Origin: an uncultured Arsenicibacter sp.
GTDB taxonomy: Bacteria > Bacteroidota > Bacteroidia > Cytophagales > Spirosomataceae
Assembly: GCF_945952095.1 (NCBI RefSeq)
Contig: NZ_CAMFHL010000003.1
Span: 1 to 64,000 of the forward strand
DNA: 64,000 bases
Direction of reading: 5' to 3'
A program made the translations under genes and the position numbers. Under the pieces are notes generated by a model. That model was not told the DNA's origin, made no database searches, and worked only from the letters and a program-made list of their open reading frames with translations. Shown piece by piece: positions 26,221 to 34,538 of this stretch; position 1 is the first letter of the stretch, and every line of letters begins with the position of its first letter.

Positions 26221-27675
26221 CTAACTCCAGTCGCGGTCCCACGAATCCTTGGTGTTCCAGACGTCGGTCGGCGCAAACCAGGTTCCGTCTTTTTTGAGGA
26301 ATCGTTTGGCTGCTTCTTCGTTCAGGTCCACACCGAGGCCCGGCCGGTCGGGTACTTTCACGAATCCGTTCTGCGCAATCGGTTTCAGGCCGGTAACAAT
26401 ATCCTCCCAGCCATCAACATCAACGCCGTGGTGTTCGAGGGCCACAAAGTTTTCGGTAGCCGCTGCACAGTGGACATTGGCCATCATACAAATCGGTGAT
26501 CCGGCAAAGTGCATCGCCATCGGAATGCCTTTATCTTCGGCATAGTCGCCGATTTTTTTGGTTTCCAGCAAGCCACCCGACGAGGCCAGGTCAGGGTGAA
26601 TCATATCGACGGCACCCGCATCGATGAGCTTAATAAATTCTTCCTTTAGGTAAATATCTTCGCCTGTCAGGGTAGGCGTCTCAATCGCGTCGGAAATCTG
26701 TTTCCACTGATCGGTGTAGAACCACGGCACCAGGTCTTCCAGCCACGCGAGCCGGAACGGTTCCATCGCCTTACCGATCTGAATGGCCGTATTGACATCG
26801 AAATGCCCGAAGTGGTCGGCCGACATCGGGGTGTCATACCCTACGATGTCACGGACCCGGCCGACGTGGTTAACCAGTTTGTCAATCCCTTTTTTCGTTA
26901 CCTGTACGCGGGTAAACGGGTGTTTGGTCATGCCGTAATTCCCTGCTTTCATCTGTTTGCTGTTGCCGTACTGATTTTTTACATCCCAGACATCGGCACC
27001 GACCAGCATGCCCGGTTCGCCGGCCAGCATCCCGATCCCGAAGTCCATTTTCAGGAAGGTGAACCCCTGCGCTTTCCGTTTTTTCATATTTTCGGCAAAC
27101 TCTTCGTAGGTTTTTCCTTCGGGTGTATCGGCATACAGACGGACTTCATCGCGGTACTTACCGCCCAGCAGCTGGTAGGCCGGTACGTTATAGGCTTTGC
27201 CTGCCAGGTCCCACAGGGCCATTTCTACCCCGCAAACCCCGCCGGCGGCCCGCCCGTGGTTGCCGAACTGTTTAAGCTGCTTAAACAGCTGTTCGACATT
27301 ACACGGGTTTTTACCCAGCAGCCGGCTCTTGAGCATCAAGGCGTAATTGGCACTTGCGCCGTCACGGACTTCGCCCCAGCCGACGATACCCTGATTGGTA
27401 TCAATCCGGATAATCGGGCTGGTAAACGGAACCCCCTGAAGCACGGCGATACGCATATCAGTAATTTTCAGGTCAGCTGGTTTGGACGCCCGGTTTACTT
27501 TCTGGGTGGTGTATTCGAGTTCCCGCTCGGTCTGGCCGTCGAACATCATCCCCAGCGACAAACCGCCCAGCGCCGAGTTGCGCAGGAAGGTGCGCCGGTC
27601 ACCGGACGAAGGTGCCGGGGAGGCTGGATGTTTTGCCCAGTCAGGTAGTTTCAGCCGGTCTAAAATAGTTTTCAT
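26221..27675 (-). CDS. Exported enolase-superfamily (mandelate racemase/muconate lactonizing) enzyme
   Basis: A 484-aa enzyme of the mandelate racemase group, probably a sugar-acid dehydratase or epimerase. The N-terminus has a twin-arginine signal (DRRTFLRNSALGGLSLGMMF), so it is exported folded. The enolase N-terminal capping domain precedes a barrel with KMDFG, metal ligands Asp (SADHFGHF), Glu (WLEDLVPW) and Glu (LTGEDIYL), and His in AMHFAGSPI. The substrate is not readable. I chose ATG 27675; the frame extends 14 codons further. It is divergent from an exported RraA-like protein, which could cleave the keto-acid product (inference). Confidence 0.88.
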   Translation of the reverse strand: MKTILDRLKLPDWAKHPASPAPSSGDRRTFLRNSALGGLSLGMMFDGQTERELEYTTQKVNRASKPADLKITDMRIAVLQGVPFTSPIIRIDTNQGIVGWGEVRDGASANYALMLKSRLLGKNPCNVEQLFKQLKQFGNHGRAAGGVCGVEMALWDLAGKAYNVPAYQLLGGKYRDEVRLYADTPEGKTYEEFAENMKKRKAQGFTFLKMDFGIGMLAGEPGMLVGADVWDVKNQYGNSKQMKAGNYGMTKHPFTRVQVTKKGIDKLVNHVGRVRDIVGYDTPMSADHFGHFDVNTAIQIGKAMEPFRLAWLEDLVPWFYTDQWKQISDAIETPTLTGEDIYLKEEFIKLIDAGAVDMIHPDLASSGGLLETKKIGDYAEDKGIPMAMHFAGSPICMMANVHCAAATENFVALEHHGVDVDGWEDIVTGLKPIAQNGFVKVPDRPGLGVDLNEEAAKRFLKKDGTWFAPTDVWNTKDSWDRDWS

Positions 27676-27686
27676 GAACAGATAAG

Positions 27687-27770
27687 GATTTAGGTTTTCT
27701 ACGTCTCTATAAGTCATTATTGGTCAGTATTTTACTTATTTCAATGTCTTTTATGATTAAATCCTAAATC
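27687..27770. repeat. Inverted GATTTAGG/CCTAAATC in the divergent promoter region
   Basis: GATTTAGG at 27687-27694 and CCTAAATC at 27763-27770 each lie just upstream of one of the two divergent start codons. The 15-mer containing the second copy recurs exactly at 50493-50507 before another gene. Confidence 0.4.
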
Positions 27771-27777
27771 TTTACTC

Positions 27778-28701
27778 ATGAAAAAAAGTACGCTGCTTGT
27801 TTCTTTACTTACCTTGCTGGCTATCAGTGCGAAGGCGCAGATCCAGATGACAAAAGAGCAAATCCTGTTTTACACGGCCGAATGGAAAGGCGAGCGCATG
27901 GCCGACGGCCGGCCAAAGGTGTCTGATAATCTCCTGAAACGCCTTAAAAATATTTCGCTGGAGGAAGCATGGGGTATTATGCGGAAGGACGGTTACAACA
28001 GTCAGTTTGAGGGAAACTGGCAGATTATCCGGCCGGAAAAGCCAATGGTCGGCCGTGTTCTGACGGCACAGTATATGCCGAGCCGGCCGGATATGGAAAA
28101 GCCGATTAAGGAAAAAGGAAAGGCTGAAGGCCGCAAGGGCAATACAAACTCATGGCCGATTGACCTGTTGCAGGAAAACGACGTGTATGTGGCCGACGGA
28201 ATGGGGAAAATTGTCTGGGGAACCCTCATCGGCGATAACCTGGGAAACTCCATTTATGCAAAATCCAAAACCGGGGTGATTTTTGACGGCAGCGTGCGCG
28301 ATCTCGAAGGGCTGGAAGAAATCGAAGGATTCAACGGCTGGGTGCGTGGTTTTGATCCGTCGTATATTCAGGATATGACGATGACCTGCATCAACTGTCC
28401 GGTCCGGATCGGCCGCGCGGTTGCGATGCCGGGTGATGTGGTACTGGCCAAAAAAGAAGGGATTATCTTTATTCCCGCCCATCTGGCCGAGAAGGTAATT
28501 CTGGAGTCAGAGTTTGTATCGTTGCAGGATAAATTCGGGCATCAGATGCTGCGCGAAGGGAAATATACACCGGGGCAGATTGATCAGCAGTGGACTGCTG
28601 AAATCAAGCAGGATTTTATCAAGTGGATTGATCAGAATCCGGCAAAGGTGCCGATGCCCCGCGCCGATCTGGATAAACTGCTGAAAAGCAAAAACTGGTA
28701 A
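27778..28701 (+). CDS. Exported RraA/HMG-aldolase-like protein
   Basis: A 307-aa protein with a signal peptide (STLLVSLLTLLAISAKA-QI). The C-terminal 200 residues resemble the RraA / 4-hydroxy-4-methyl-2-oxoglutarate aldolase family: ADGMGKIVWGTLIGDNLGN, then GVIFDGSVRD with the family Arg-Asp, and MPGDVVLAKKEGIIFIP. The N-terminal 80 residues precede the fold and are atypical for bacterial RraA, which is a cytoplasmic protein of about 160 aa. An aldolase role acting on the product of the divergent enolase-superfamily enzyme is plausible. It ends at a strong palindromic terminator. Confidence 0.85.
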   Translation: MKKSTLLVSLLTLLAISAKAQIQMTKEQILFYTAEWKGERMADGRPKVSDNLLKRLKNISLEEAWGIMRKDGYNSQFEGNWQIIRPEKPMVGRVLTAQYMPSRPDMEKPIKEKGKAEGRKGNTNSWPIDLLQENDVYVADGMGKIVWGTLIGDNLGNSIYAKSKTGVIFDGSVRDLEGLEEIEGFNGWVRGFDPSYIQDMTMTCINCPVRIGRAVAMPGDVVLAKKEGIIFIPAHLAEKVILESEFVSLQDKFGHQMLREGKYTPGQIDQQWTAEIKQDFIKWIDQNPAKVPMPRADLDKLLKSKNW

Positions 28702-28710
28702 ATTGTTATA

Positions 28711-28738
28711 AAAAAAGGCCCCGTACGGGGCCTTTTTT
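28711..28738. terminator. Bidirectional terminator between RraA-like and anti-sigma genes
   Basis: A 16-nt perfect G+C palindrome (28717-28732) flanked by A6 and T6. Confidence 0.92.
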
Positions 28739-28739
28739 A

Positions 28740-29570
28740 TTACGAAGCTTTTATCGGGGTCATAGCAATTAGTGCTTCCAGATGCGGTGTCGGACTACCG
28801 CCCCGCTGCTCAATCGTGATGGCAAAGGCATCTACCGATCCTTTATCAATCGCATGCAGCGAATGGATACCGGTAACCGGGTCAAAGACACCCGCATCAA
28901 ACGGTTTTCCGCCTTTCAGCGTCCAGAGCTGGTATTGCTGGGACGAAGGCAGAGCCGGCAGCGATGTAATATCCAGCGCCAGCTGCCCGGTTTGCTGATT
29001 CCAGTAAACGGCAAGGTTTCCGTCCGGTGCTTTGTCATTGCCTTTCAGCTGAATGATTCTGGTACCTGGCTGCCGGAGCAGGGCCATTACCTGATCCGTA
29101 CCTGACCGTTGCGATTTAAGTGCATTTATATCCTGTTGCAGCGACGAGTTTGTGCTTCTGAGTGATGCCAGTGCCTGCTGATTATCGCGTAATCTGGTGA
29201 TCAGAAAAAACGAAAACGCAAGTAATACTAAGCCGACAGAGGCGGCTGCAATCCAGGTGATATTATAAATCGGCCTTGTGTCCGGCATCGGAAGCACTTT
29301 GGCTTCCGGTTTTGCCTGTCCGTCAACCGGAGTTATTTCGGCAACGCCAAACGAAAGCTGACTCATAATCCGGTCGCGCAGAGCCGCAGGGGGCTCAACG
29401 CTGACAGACATGGCATATCCTTCTAATGCCAATGCCAGCTGATCTAGTTCCTGTTTAATTTCAGGGTAAATGGAAGAAAGACATTCTACCTCCCGGCGCT
29501 CCTGATCACTGGCTGCACCGAGTATGTAGGCTTCTAACGTCCCTGAAGCGATGTATTCCGCAACATTCAT
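28740..29570 (-). CDS. Anti-sigma factor, RskA-type
   Basis: A 276-aa single-pass membrane protein. The N-terminal about 90 residues form the cytoplasmic zinc-less anti-sigma domain (EYIASGTLEAYILGAASDQE), followed by one membrane span (ITWIAAASVGLVLLAFSFFLI), a coiled coil and a C-terminal periplasmic RskA domain (LPSSQQYQLWTLKGGKPFDA, AFAITIEQRGGSPTP). It overlaps the sigma gene by 4 bp (ATGA), which indicates translational coupling. It should hold the ECF sigma factor inactive until a signal is received. Confidence 0.93.
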   Translation of the reverse strand: MNVAEYIASGTLEAYILGAASDQERREVECLSSIYPEIKQELDQLALALEGYAMSVSVEPPAALRDRIMSQLSFGVAEITPVDGQAKPEAKVLPMPDTRPIYNITWIAAASVGLVLLAFSFFLITRLRDNQQALASLRSTNSSLQQDINALKSQRSGTDQVMALLRQPGTRIIQLKGNDKAPDGNLAVYWNQQTGQLALDITSLPALPSSQQYQLWTLKGGKPFDAGVFDPVTGIHSLHAIDKGSVDAFAITIEQRGGSPTPHLEALIAMTPIKAS

Positions 29571-30133
29571 GAATGAAATAGCTGTTTCAGTTCTTGTAAG
29601 GCGGCCCTGATTCGTGTTTTAACGGTACCTAACGGCAGATTCAGCGTTTCGGCTGCTTCTTCGTGTGTATACCCCTTAAAGTATACCAAGTCAATTAATT
29701 CCTTCCTTTCGGGCCTTAATTGATCAACAACATCCTGAACGCCAATGTGATCCGGATTAACAGGCGGGGTGTTGTGCTGACCATCTACGATATATACGTT
29801 TTCTTCGTCAGTTCGGATTGCTTTGGTTGGATTTGGCCGGTGAGCTGCCTTGCTGGCACGTATGCTATCAATAGCTGTGTTGCGGGTAATATTTAACAAC
29901 CAGGTGAATAAACGCCCTTTGCCGGCGTCATAAGCGTCCAGATTATTCCAGATTTTTATAAATGCTTCCTGCAATAAATCTTCAGCCTGCTCTTCCTCTT
30001 GTACTATTTTAAGAAGTACACCGTAAAGAGCTGCTGAATATTGATCGTAAAGCCACTGAAATGCCTGTTGATCGCGCCGGTTAAGCTTTTCGATCAATAC
30101 GCTTTCAGATACAAAGGGCTGTATGCGTTTCAC
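29567..30133 (-). CDS. ECF RNA polymerase sigma factor, SigK-like
   Basis: A 188-aa ECF sigma factor. The region 2 helix is FQWLYDQYSAALYGVLLKIV with AEDLLQEAFIKIWNNLDAYD, the linker carries about 25 unconserved residues, and region 4 is LIDLVYFKGYTHEEAAETLN with LPLGTVKTRIRAALQELKQL. It is the first gene of a two-gene operon with its anti-sigma factor. The fasciclin gene directly upstream on the same strand is a likely target or partner, as this trio recurs in Bacteroidota (family knowledge). Confidence 0.95.
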   Translation of the reverse strand: MKRIQPFVSESVLIEKLNRRDQQAFQWLYDQYSAALYGVLLKIVQEEEQAEDLLQEAFIKIWNNLDAYDAGKGRLFTWLLNITRNTAIDSIRASKAAHRPNPTKAIRTDEENVYIVDGQHNTPPVNPDHIGVQDVVDQLRPERKELIDLVYFKGYTHEEAAETLNLPLGTVKTRIRAALQELKQLFHS

Positions 30134-30156
30134 TGTTTAGCTGTATAGTTTTCAGT

Positions 30157-30185
30157 CAAATATATTAAAAAACACATCTAAGCAA
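30157..30185 (-). promoter_or_regulatory. Promoter of the ECF sigma operon
   Basis: TATATTTG (30157-30164) on the minus strand with a TTG 18 nt further upstream (30183-30185). The predicted start near 30150 gives a leader of about 17 nt. Confidence 0.5.
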
Positions 30186-30230
30186 TACACAAACCCGGAT
30201 CTTCCTGTAATTTTTGTGAGGAATAGGCTC

Positions 30231-30274
30231 ATTCACTGGCAAATAGTTTGTTATGACGCTATTTACCAGTGAAT
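30231..30274. repeat. 16-bp hairpin between fasciclin and sigma genes
   Basis: 30231-30246 pairs with 30259-30274 at 15 of 16 positions around a 12-base loop. It lies downstream of the fasciclin gene and upstream of the sigma promoter. It lacks a T-run, so it is an atypical terminator or RNA stabiliser. Confidence 0.6.
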
Positions 30275-30389
30275 TGCGTTTACTAAAGCTAAAAAGATGC
30301 TGCTGGTAAGTATGTACTAATTTAAGAAGCGGTGCAATATGGCATGATAATCGCACCGGTAAAAAGTTTACGTATTCTTATTTAAAGGT

Positions 30390-31436
30390 TCATTTGCCTT
30401 TTACAGGACTTAGTACAGCTGTGATTCCGTGCACAATTCCGTTGGCCTGCCGTTCGTCCGGTGTGTCAATCATTGCCGTTTTGCCGGATTCGTCGAGTAG
30501 GATTATTTTATTATTTCCGGAAAGCTGCGCCGTTAAGATACGTCCGTCCAGCGTTTTTAACTGCGCTTTTCCCTGACCGGCCTTAATTTGCCGCATCAGC
30601 TCTTTGGCGTCCAGCGTACCGGCAACTACGTGATACCGGAGTGTCCGGGTGAGCACATCGCGGTTTTCTCCTTCCAGCATTGTATTCTGGGTTTGAACCG
30701 GCAGTTTCTTAAACGCAGCATTCGACGGGGCAAACAGTGTATAAGGCCCCGCACCTTTTAAGGTCTGATCGAGGTTAACGGCTTGTAAGGCGTTTTGCAG
30801 CGTTGTATAATCAGGTTGCGAACTGGTAAAGTCGCCGACTGTTGCGCGCGGGGAGGCTACGTCAATCGGAACAGTTGGTGCCGTCGTTACGGCCTTGTTG
30901 ATGGCCTGACCAGTGCCGGTAGCTGCCCGTTTGGTTAAATCGGGACTTTCTGCACTTTTGGTGGCTGCTGATTCAGCAGTCATAGCCGGTGTCGTGACCG
31001 GTGTGGCATTAACACCGGTTGGCGGAGCGGTAACCTGCTGACTGTTATAATTCGACACATTGCTGTTGTTCATCATATTGCCGCTGTTAACCGATTCCTG
31101 CCGGTACGAAGCATCCTGATTCTGAACCGCACCTGCTTCCATGGATTTATTTACGTGCTGGCCGGCAGGCGCAGAAGGCGGATTTACAGGGGCATAACCA
31201 GCCGTTGTACGGTCTGACTGCATCCGGCTGTTCGTATCCGTCCGGCGTTGCATCCGGCGTTCGTCACGTTCCCGTCTGCGCACGGCTTTTTTCTCCTGCC
31301 AGCTTTGTTTTTTGTCTGCCGGAGCGGCTGTGGTTTCCTGACTGAGCTGACTTTCAGGGATAATCTGTGCGTATAAGGACTGGCTGGCCAGCAGCAAGCC
31401 GCCGCTGAGTAGGCCTGATAGAATGATACGTTTCAT
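30390..31436 (-). CDS. Fasciclin-domain protein with long low-complexity N-terminus
   Basis: A 348-aa exported protein. It has a signal peptide (LSGLLSGGLLLASQSLYAQ), a basic region (WQEKKAVRRRERDERRMQRR), then about 130 residues rich in Asn, Gln, Thr and Ala with no fold that I recognise. A C-terminal FAS1 domain starts near residue 215 (YTLFAPSNAAFKKLP, RYHVVAGTLDAKELM, NGIVHGITAVLSP). It shares the FAS1 signatures with the protein at 24.8 kb. Position next to the sigma/anti-sigma pair suggests regulation by that system (inference). Confidence 0.9.
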   Translation of the reverse strand: MKRIILSGLLSGGLLLASQSLYAQIIPESQLSQETTAAPADKKQSWQEKKAVRRRERDERRMQRRTDTNSRMQSDRTTAGYAPVNPPSAPAGQHVNKSMEAGAVQNQDASYRQESVNSGNMMNNSNVSNYNSQQVTAPPTGVNATPVTTPAMTAESAATKSAESPDLTKRAATGTGQAINKAVTTAPTVPIDVASPRATVGDFTSSQPDYTTLQNALQAVNLDQTLKGAGPYTLFAPSNAAFKKLPVQTQNTMLEGENRDVLTRTLRYHVVAGTLDAKELMRQIKAGQGKAQLKTLDGRILTAQLSGNNKIILLDESGKTAMIDTPDERQANGIVHGITAVLSPVKGK

Positions 31437-31479
31437 AGCGTTGAGTAGCTGATTGTACAGCGTAGTATTGTTGTTAATA

Positions 31480-31522
31480 CAAAAAAAGAGTGTAATCCGG
31501 TACGTACCGAACTACACTCTTT
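31480..31522 (-). terminator. Terminator of tex
   Basis: Stem AAAGAGTGTA/TACACTCTTT (31485-31494 with 31513-31522) with an inner CGGTACGTACCG palindrome. On the minus strand it is followed by seven T. Confidence 0.85.
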
Positions 31523-31568
31523 AAAACCGGTCGACTAAGTAAATGTTTCCGGCCGTGCTAAATCTGCA

Positions 31569-33698
31569 CTATAATTTCATCGTCAGCGCTATCCGCTTAC
31601 GGGCCATATCCACTTCTGTAACCTTTACCTGTACTTTCTGATGAACCCGAACCACTTCACGCGGGTCTTTGACAAACTGGTGCGATAACTGCGAGATGTG
31701 CACCAGACCGTCCTGCTTCACGCCAATGTCTACGAATGCCCCGAAAGCGGTCACGTTGGTCACGACGCCGCTCAGTACCATACCTTCATGGAGATCTTCC
31801 ATGGTCCGGATGCGGGCGTCGTATTCAAAATCAGACAGCGGTTCGCGCGGGTCACGGCCGGGTTTCTCAAGTTCGGCCAGAATGTCGCGCAGGGTCGGTA
31901 AGCCGATTGTCTGCGTTACATAACGCTCCGGCTTAATCTGTTTCCGCAGGTCGGGACGTTTGATCAGGTCGGCCACCGTAGTATTCAGATCACCGGCCAT
32001 TTTTTCCACCACGGCATAACTTTCCGGGTGAACCGCACTGTTGTCGAGCGGATTACGGGCACCGTCGATCCGTAAGAAACCGGCACATTGCTCATAGGCT
32101 TTCGGGCCGAGGCGCGGCACTTTTTTCAGTTGATCGCGGGAGGAGAACGGTCCGTTCTGGGCGCGGAACTGCACAATGTTATTCGCCAGTTGCGGGCCGA
32201 GCCCCGACACATAACGCAGCAGGTGCGCACTGGCAGTGTTCAGGGATACACCAACCTGGTTCACGCAGCTTTCAACAATGCCGTCGAGGCTTTTCTTCAG
32301 ATCACCCTGATCGACATCGTGCTGGTACTGGCCGACACCGATGGATTTCGGGTCAATTTTGACCAGTTCGGCCAGCGGGTCCATAAGCCGGCGACCAATC
32401 GAAACCGCACCCCGCACCGTCACGTCCTTATCCGGAAATTCTTCGCGGGCCACGTCGGAGGCCGAATAGACCGAAGCACCCTGCTCACTTACCACAAAAA
32501 TCGAAACCGTGTGGGAGAACGTCAGGCTGCGGACAAAATCTTCGGTTTCGCGGCCGGCCGTACCGTTCCCGATGGCAATGGCTTCAATATGATGCTGTTG
32601 TACCAGCTTCAGGACCGTAAACGTCGCCTGCTGCTTAGCCGAATCGGACATGAACAGGTGAATGACGGTATCGGTCAGGAGGTTGCCCTGAGCATCGAGC
32701 ACCACAACCTTACAGCCGGTCCGGTAGCCCGGGTCGATGGCCAGTACGCGTTTCTGGCCAAGGGGCGAACTCAGCAGCAGCTGCCGCAGGTTATCGGCAA
32801 AAATCCGGATTGCTTCCTGATCGGCCTTTTGCTTCGACAGGTTGTCGAATTCCGTTTCAATCGATGGTTTCAGTAACCGTTTATAGCCATCGCGCACAGC
32901 CAGCTCGACCTGATCCTGACAGGCGGGGGTGGCGCGGAACGACACGAACTGGCGTTGCAGGCGCTCAACGGCCGCGTCTTCATCCGGACTGATGCTGACC
33001 GATAGAAACCCTTCGGCTTCTCCCCGCCGGATGGCCAGCAGCCGGTGCGACGGCACGCGCCGCAGCGGTTCGGCAAAATCAAAGTAATCCTTGAACTTGA
33101 CGCCCTCGGTTTCCTTGTTTTTTTTGACAACGGCGCGGATAATGGCTTCCCGTTCGAAAATGTTCCGGATCCGCTGGCGGGCGTCGGTATCTTCGCTGAC
33201 CCGTTCCGCCAGAATGTCGCGGGCGCCTTGTAAGGCATCGGCCACCGTCGGGACGGCATCGCTCAGATAGCGTTCGGCTACCCGTTCCGGATCCCGTTCC
33301 TTCTGGTCAAAAAGCAGGTTGGCGAGTGGTTCCAGCCCCCGTTCGATGGCAATGGTGGCGCGGGTTTTCCGCTTCGGTTTATACGGCAGATAAAGGTCTT
33401 CCAGATCGGTGAGGGTATCGGCCGCTTCAATTTTTTTCTGTAGTTCGGGCGTCAGTTTACCCTGTTCACTAATCGATTTCAGGATGGCTTCCCGACGTTT
33501 GTCGAGTTCCTGAAGTTTTTGGTATGTATCGCGGATGGCCGAGATCTGAACCTCGTCCAGTTGATTGGTCGCTTCTTTCCGGTAGCGGGCAATAAACGGT
33601 ACGGTAGCCCCGCCGTCGAGCAGCTGAATCGTGTTCGCAACCTGCCGGCTATTCAGGTTCAGTAGACCGGCAATGCGGTGATCATACGTTTGGGTCAT
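31569..33698 (-). CDS. tex: Tex-family RNA-binding transcription accessory protein
   Basis: A 709-aa cytoplasmic nucleic-acid-binding protein. It shows the family architecture: N-terminal helical domain (GGATVPFIARYRKEATNQLD), YqgF/RNase H-like domain (VLAIDPGYRTGCKVVVLD and AIGNGTAGRETEDF), HhH motifs (YVSGLGPQLANNIVQF, LGPKAYEQCAGFLRI) and a C-terminal S1 domain (GMVLSGVVTNVTAFGAFVDIG). The length is slightly below E. coli YhgF. In other bacteria Tex affects transcription and toxin expression; the role here is not known. It is monocistronic. Confidence 0.95.
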   Translation of the reverse strand: MTQTYDHRIAGLLNLNSRQVANTIQLLDGGATVPFIARYRKEATNQLDEVQISAIRDTYQKLQELDKRREAILKSISEQGKLTPELQKKIEAADTLTDLEDLYLPYKPKRKTRATIAIERGLEPLANLLFDQKERDPERVAERYLSDAVPTVADALQGARDILAERVSEDTDARQRIRNIFEREAIIRAVVKKNKETEGVKFKDYFDFAEPLRRVPSHRLLAIRRGEAEGFLSVSISPDEDAAVERLQRQFVSFRATPACQDQVELAVRDGYKRLLKPSIETEFDNLSKQKADQEAIRIFADNLRQLLLSSPLGQKRVLAIDPGYRTGCKVVVLDAQGNLLTDTVIHLFMSDSAKQQATFTVLKLVQQHHIEAIAIGNGTAGRETEDFVRSLTFSHTVSIFVVSEQGASVYSASDVAREEFPDKDVTVRGAVSIGRRLMDPLAELVKIDPKSIGVGQYQHDVDQGDLKKSLDGIVESCVNQVGVSLNTASAHLLRYVSGLGPQLANNIVQFRAQNGPFSSRDQLKKVPRLGPKAYEQCAGFLRIDGARNPLDNSAVHPESYAVVEKMAGDLNTTVADLIKRPDLRKQIKPERYVTQTIGLPTLRDILAELEKPGRDPREPLSDFEYDARIRTMEDLHEGMVLSGVVTNVTAFGAFVDIGVKQDGLVHISQLSHQFVKDPREVVRVHQKVQVKVTEVDMARKRIALTMKL

Positions 33699-33790
33699 GA
33701 AAATTTAGTAAAGCAATCAAAACGCAAAAAAAGCCGGTTCCGTGGTTCAGGGCAACTTTTTTTGTGTTTGTGTCGCAATTAGGCCAAAAT

Positions 33791-33818
33791 AAAAATCGCC
33801 GGTGTTGGCCGGCGATTT
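33791..33818 (-). terminator. Terminator of the DUF6580 gene
   Basis: A 10-bp stem AAATCGCCGG/CCGGCGATTT (33793-33802 with 33809-33818). On the minus strand it is followed by a T-rich run. Confidence 0.85.
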
Positions 33819-33839
33819 GCAATTATATCTGTATCAGGA

Positions 33840-34376
33840 TTAAGCAATCCGCAGGCTGCTGAAGCGTTGTTGCAGCAGGTAGTAGCCACCGAACAGGACA
33901 GTGCTGAAAACCAGATCGCCGCACACACCATTCAGGAAAAACGACTGCCCGTTGTAGAAGGCCAGACCAGCAGTGTAGCAGGTAAACAGGCCCTGCATGT
34001 CCTGGGTATAGTAGGTTGAACCATACCAGACGGCAAAGTTAGTGATCAGGAAAAACAGCACCGATGAGGCGATCGCTGAGGCAGCCACGCGGCCGGCAGT
34101 CGGGCGGCGCAGGGCGACCATGCCGATCACCCAGGTCAGGGCAAAGCTAACGTACACCGAAAGCATATTGCCGTGGAAACCGATCAGGGCATCGCTCAGC
34201 AACATGGCCAGCATCGGAATGATCAGCCCTAACCACTTTTTCTCAAACTTAACGGCACCAAAAAGCGCCATGGCAGCAATTGGTGTGAAGTTTGGCCAGT
34301 GTGGTAATAACCGGAATAAGGCGGCTAATAAAACAATGGATGTTACGGTTGTCAGGCGAATGCTTATTGGTTTCAT
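33840..34376 (-). CDS. DUF6580-family putative transport membrane protein
   Basis: A 178-aa integral membrane protein with about five spans. It starts KPISIRLTTVTSIVLLAALF, with PHWPNFTPIAAMALFGAVKF and LIIPMLAMLLSDALIGFHGN, which are typical of the DUF6580 family. Its size and layout resemble substrate-binding (S) subunits of ECF transporters (inference). The substrate is unknown; proximity to a cobS-like gene makes a cobalamin link worth testing. I use ATG 34376, supported by the -7 element at 34402-34409, instead of the longer frame. Confidence 0.8.
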   Translation of the reverse strand: MKPISIRLTTVTSIVLLAALFRLLPHWPNFTPIAAMALFGAVKFEKKWLGLIIPMLAMLLSDALIGFHGNMLSVYVSFALTWVIGMVALRRPTAGRVAASAIASSVLFFLITNFAVWYGSTYYTQDMQGLFTCYTAGLAFYNGQSFFLNGVCGDLVFSTVLFGGYYLLQQRFSSLRIA

Positions 34377-34401
34377 GTTACAATGTTCAGAATACGTCTT
34401 G

Positions 34402-34409
34402 CAAAGATA
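34402..34409 (-). promoter_or_regulatory. -7 element of the DUF6580 gene
   Basis: TATCTTTG on the minus strand, 25 nt before ATG 34376. The -33 match is poor (TTTG at 34434-34437, 24 nt away). Confidence 0.45.
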
Positions 34410-34538
34410 TTGCATTTTTTAATAGGCGGAACGCAAAATAAACCGACAAGGCTGACAAAGATTGTACTGTTGCGACGGAGTTTTCACCGGATTGGCGGAT
34501 CCCGTCTATTTATCAGGCCGGTTGCTACCGGTAAATAC

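Noticed and set aside
34377..34538. Cobalamin riboswitch upstream of the DUF6580 gene
   Set aside because: I could not find the conserved B12-box bases, and the -7 element leaves a leader of only about 20 nt, too short for a riboswitch.
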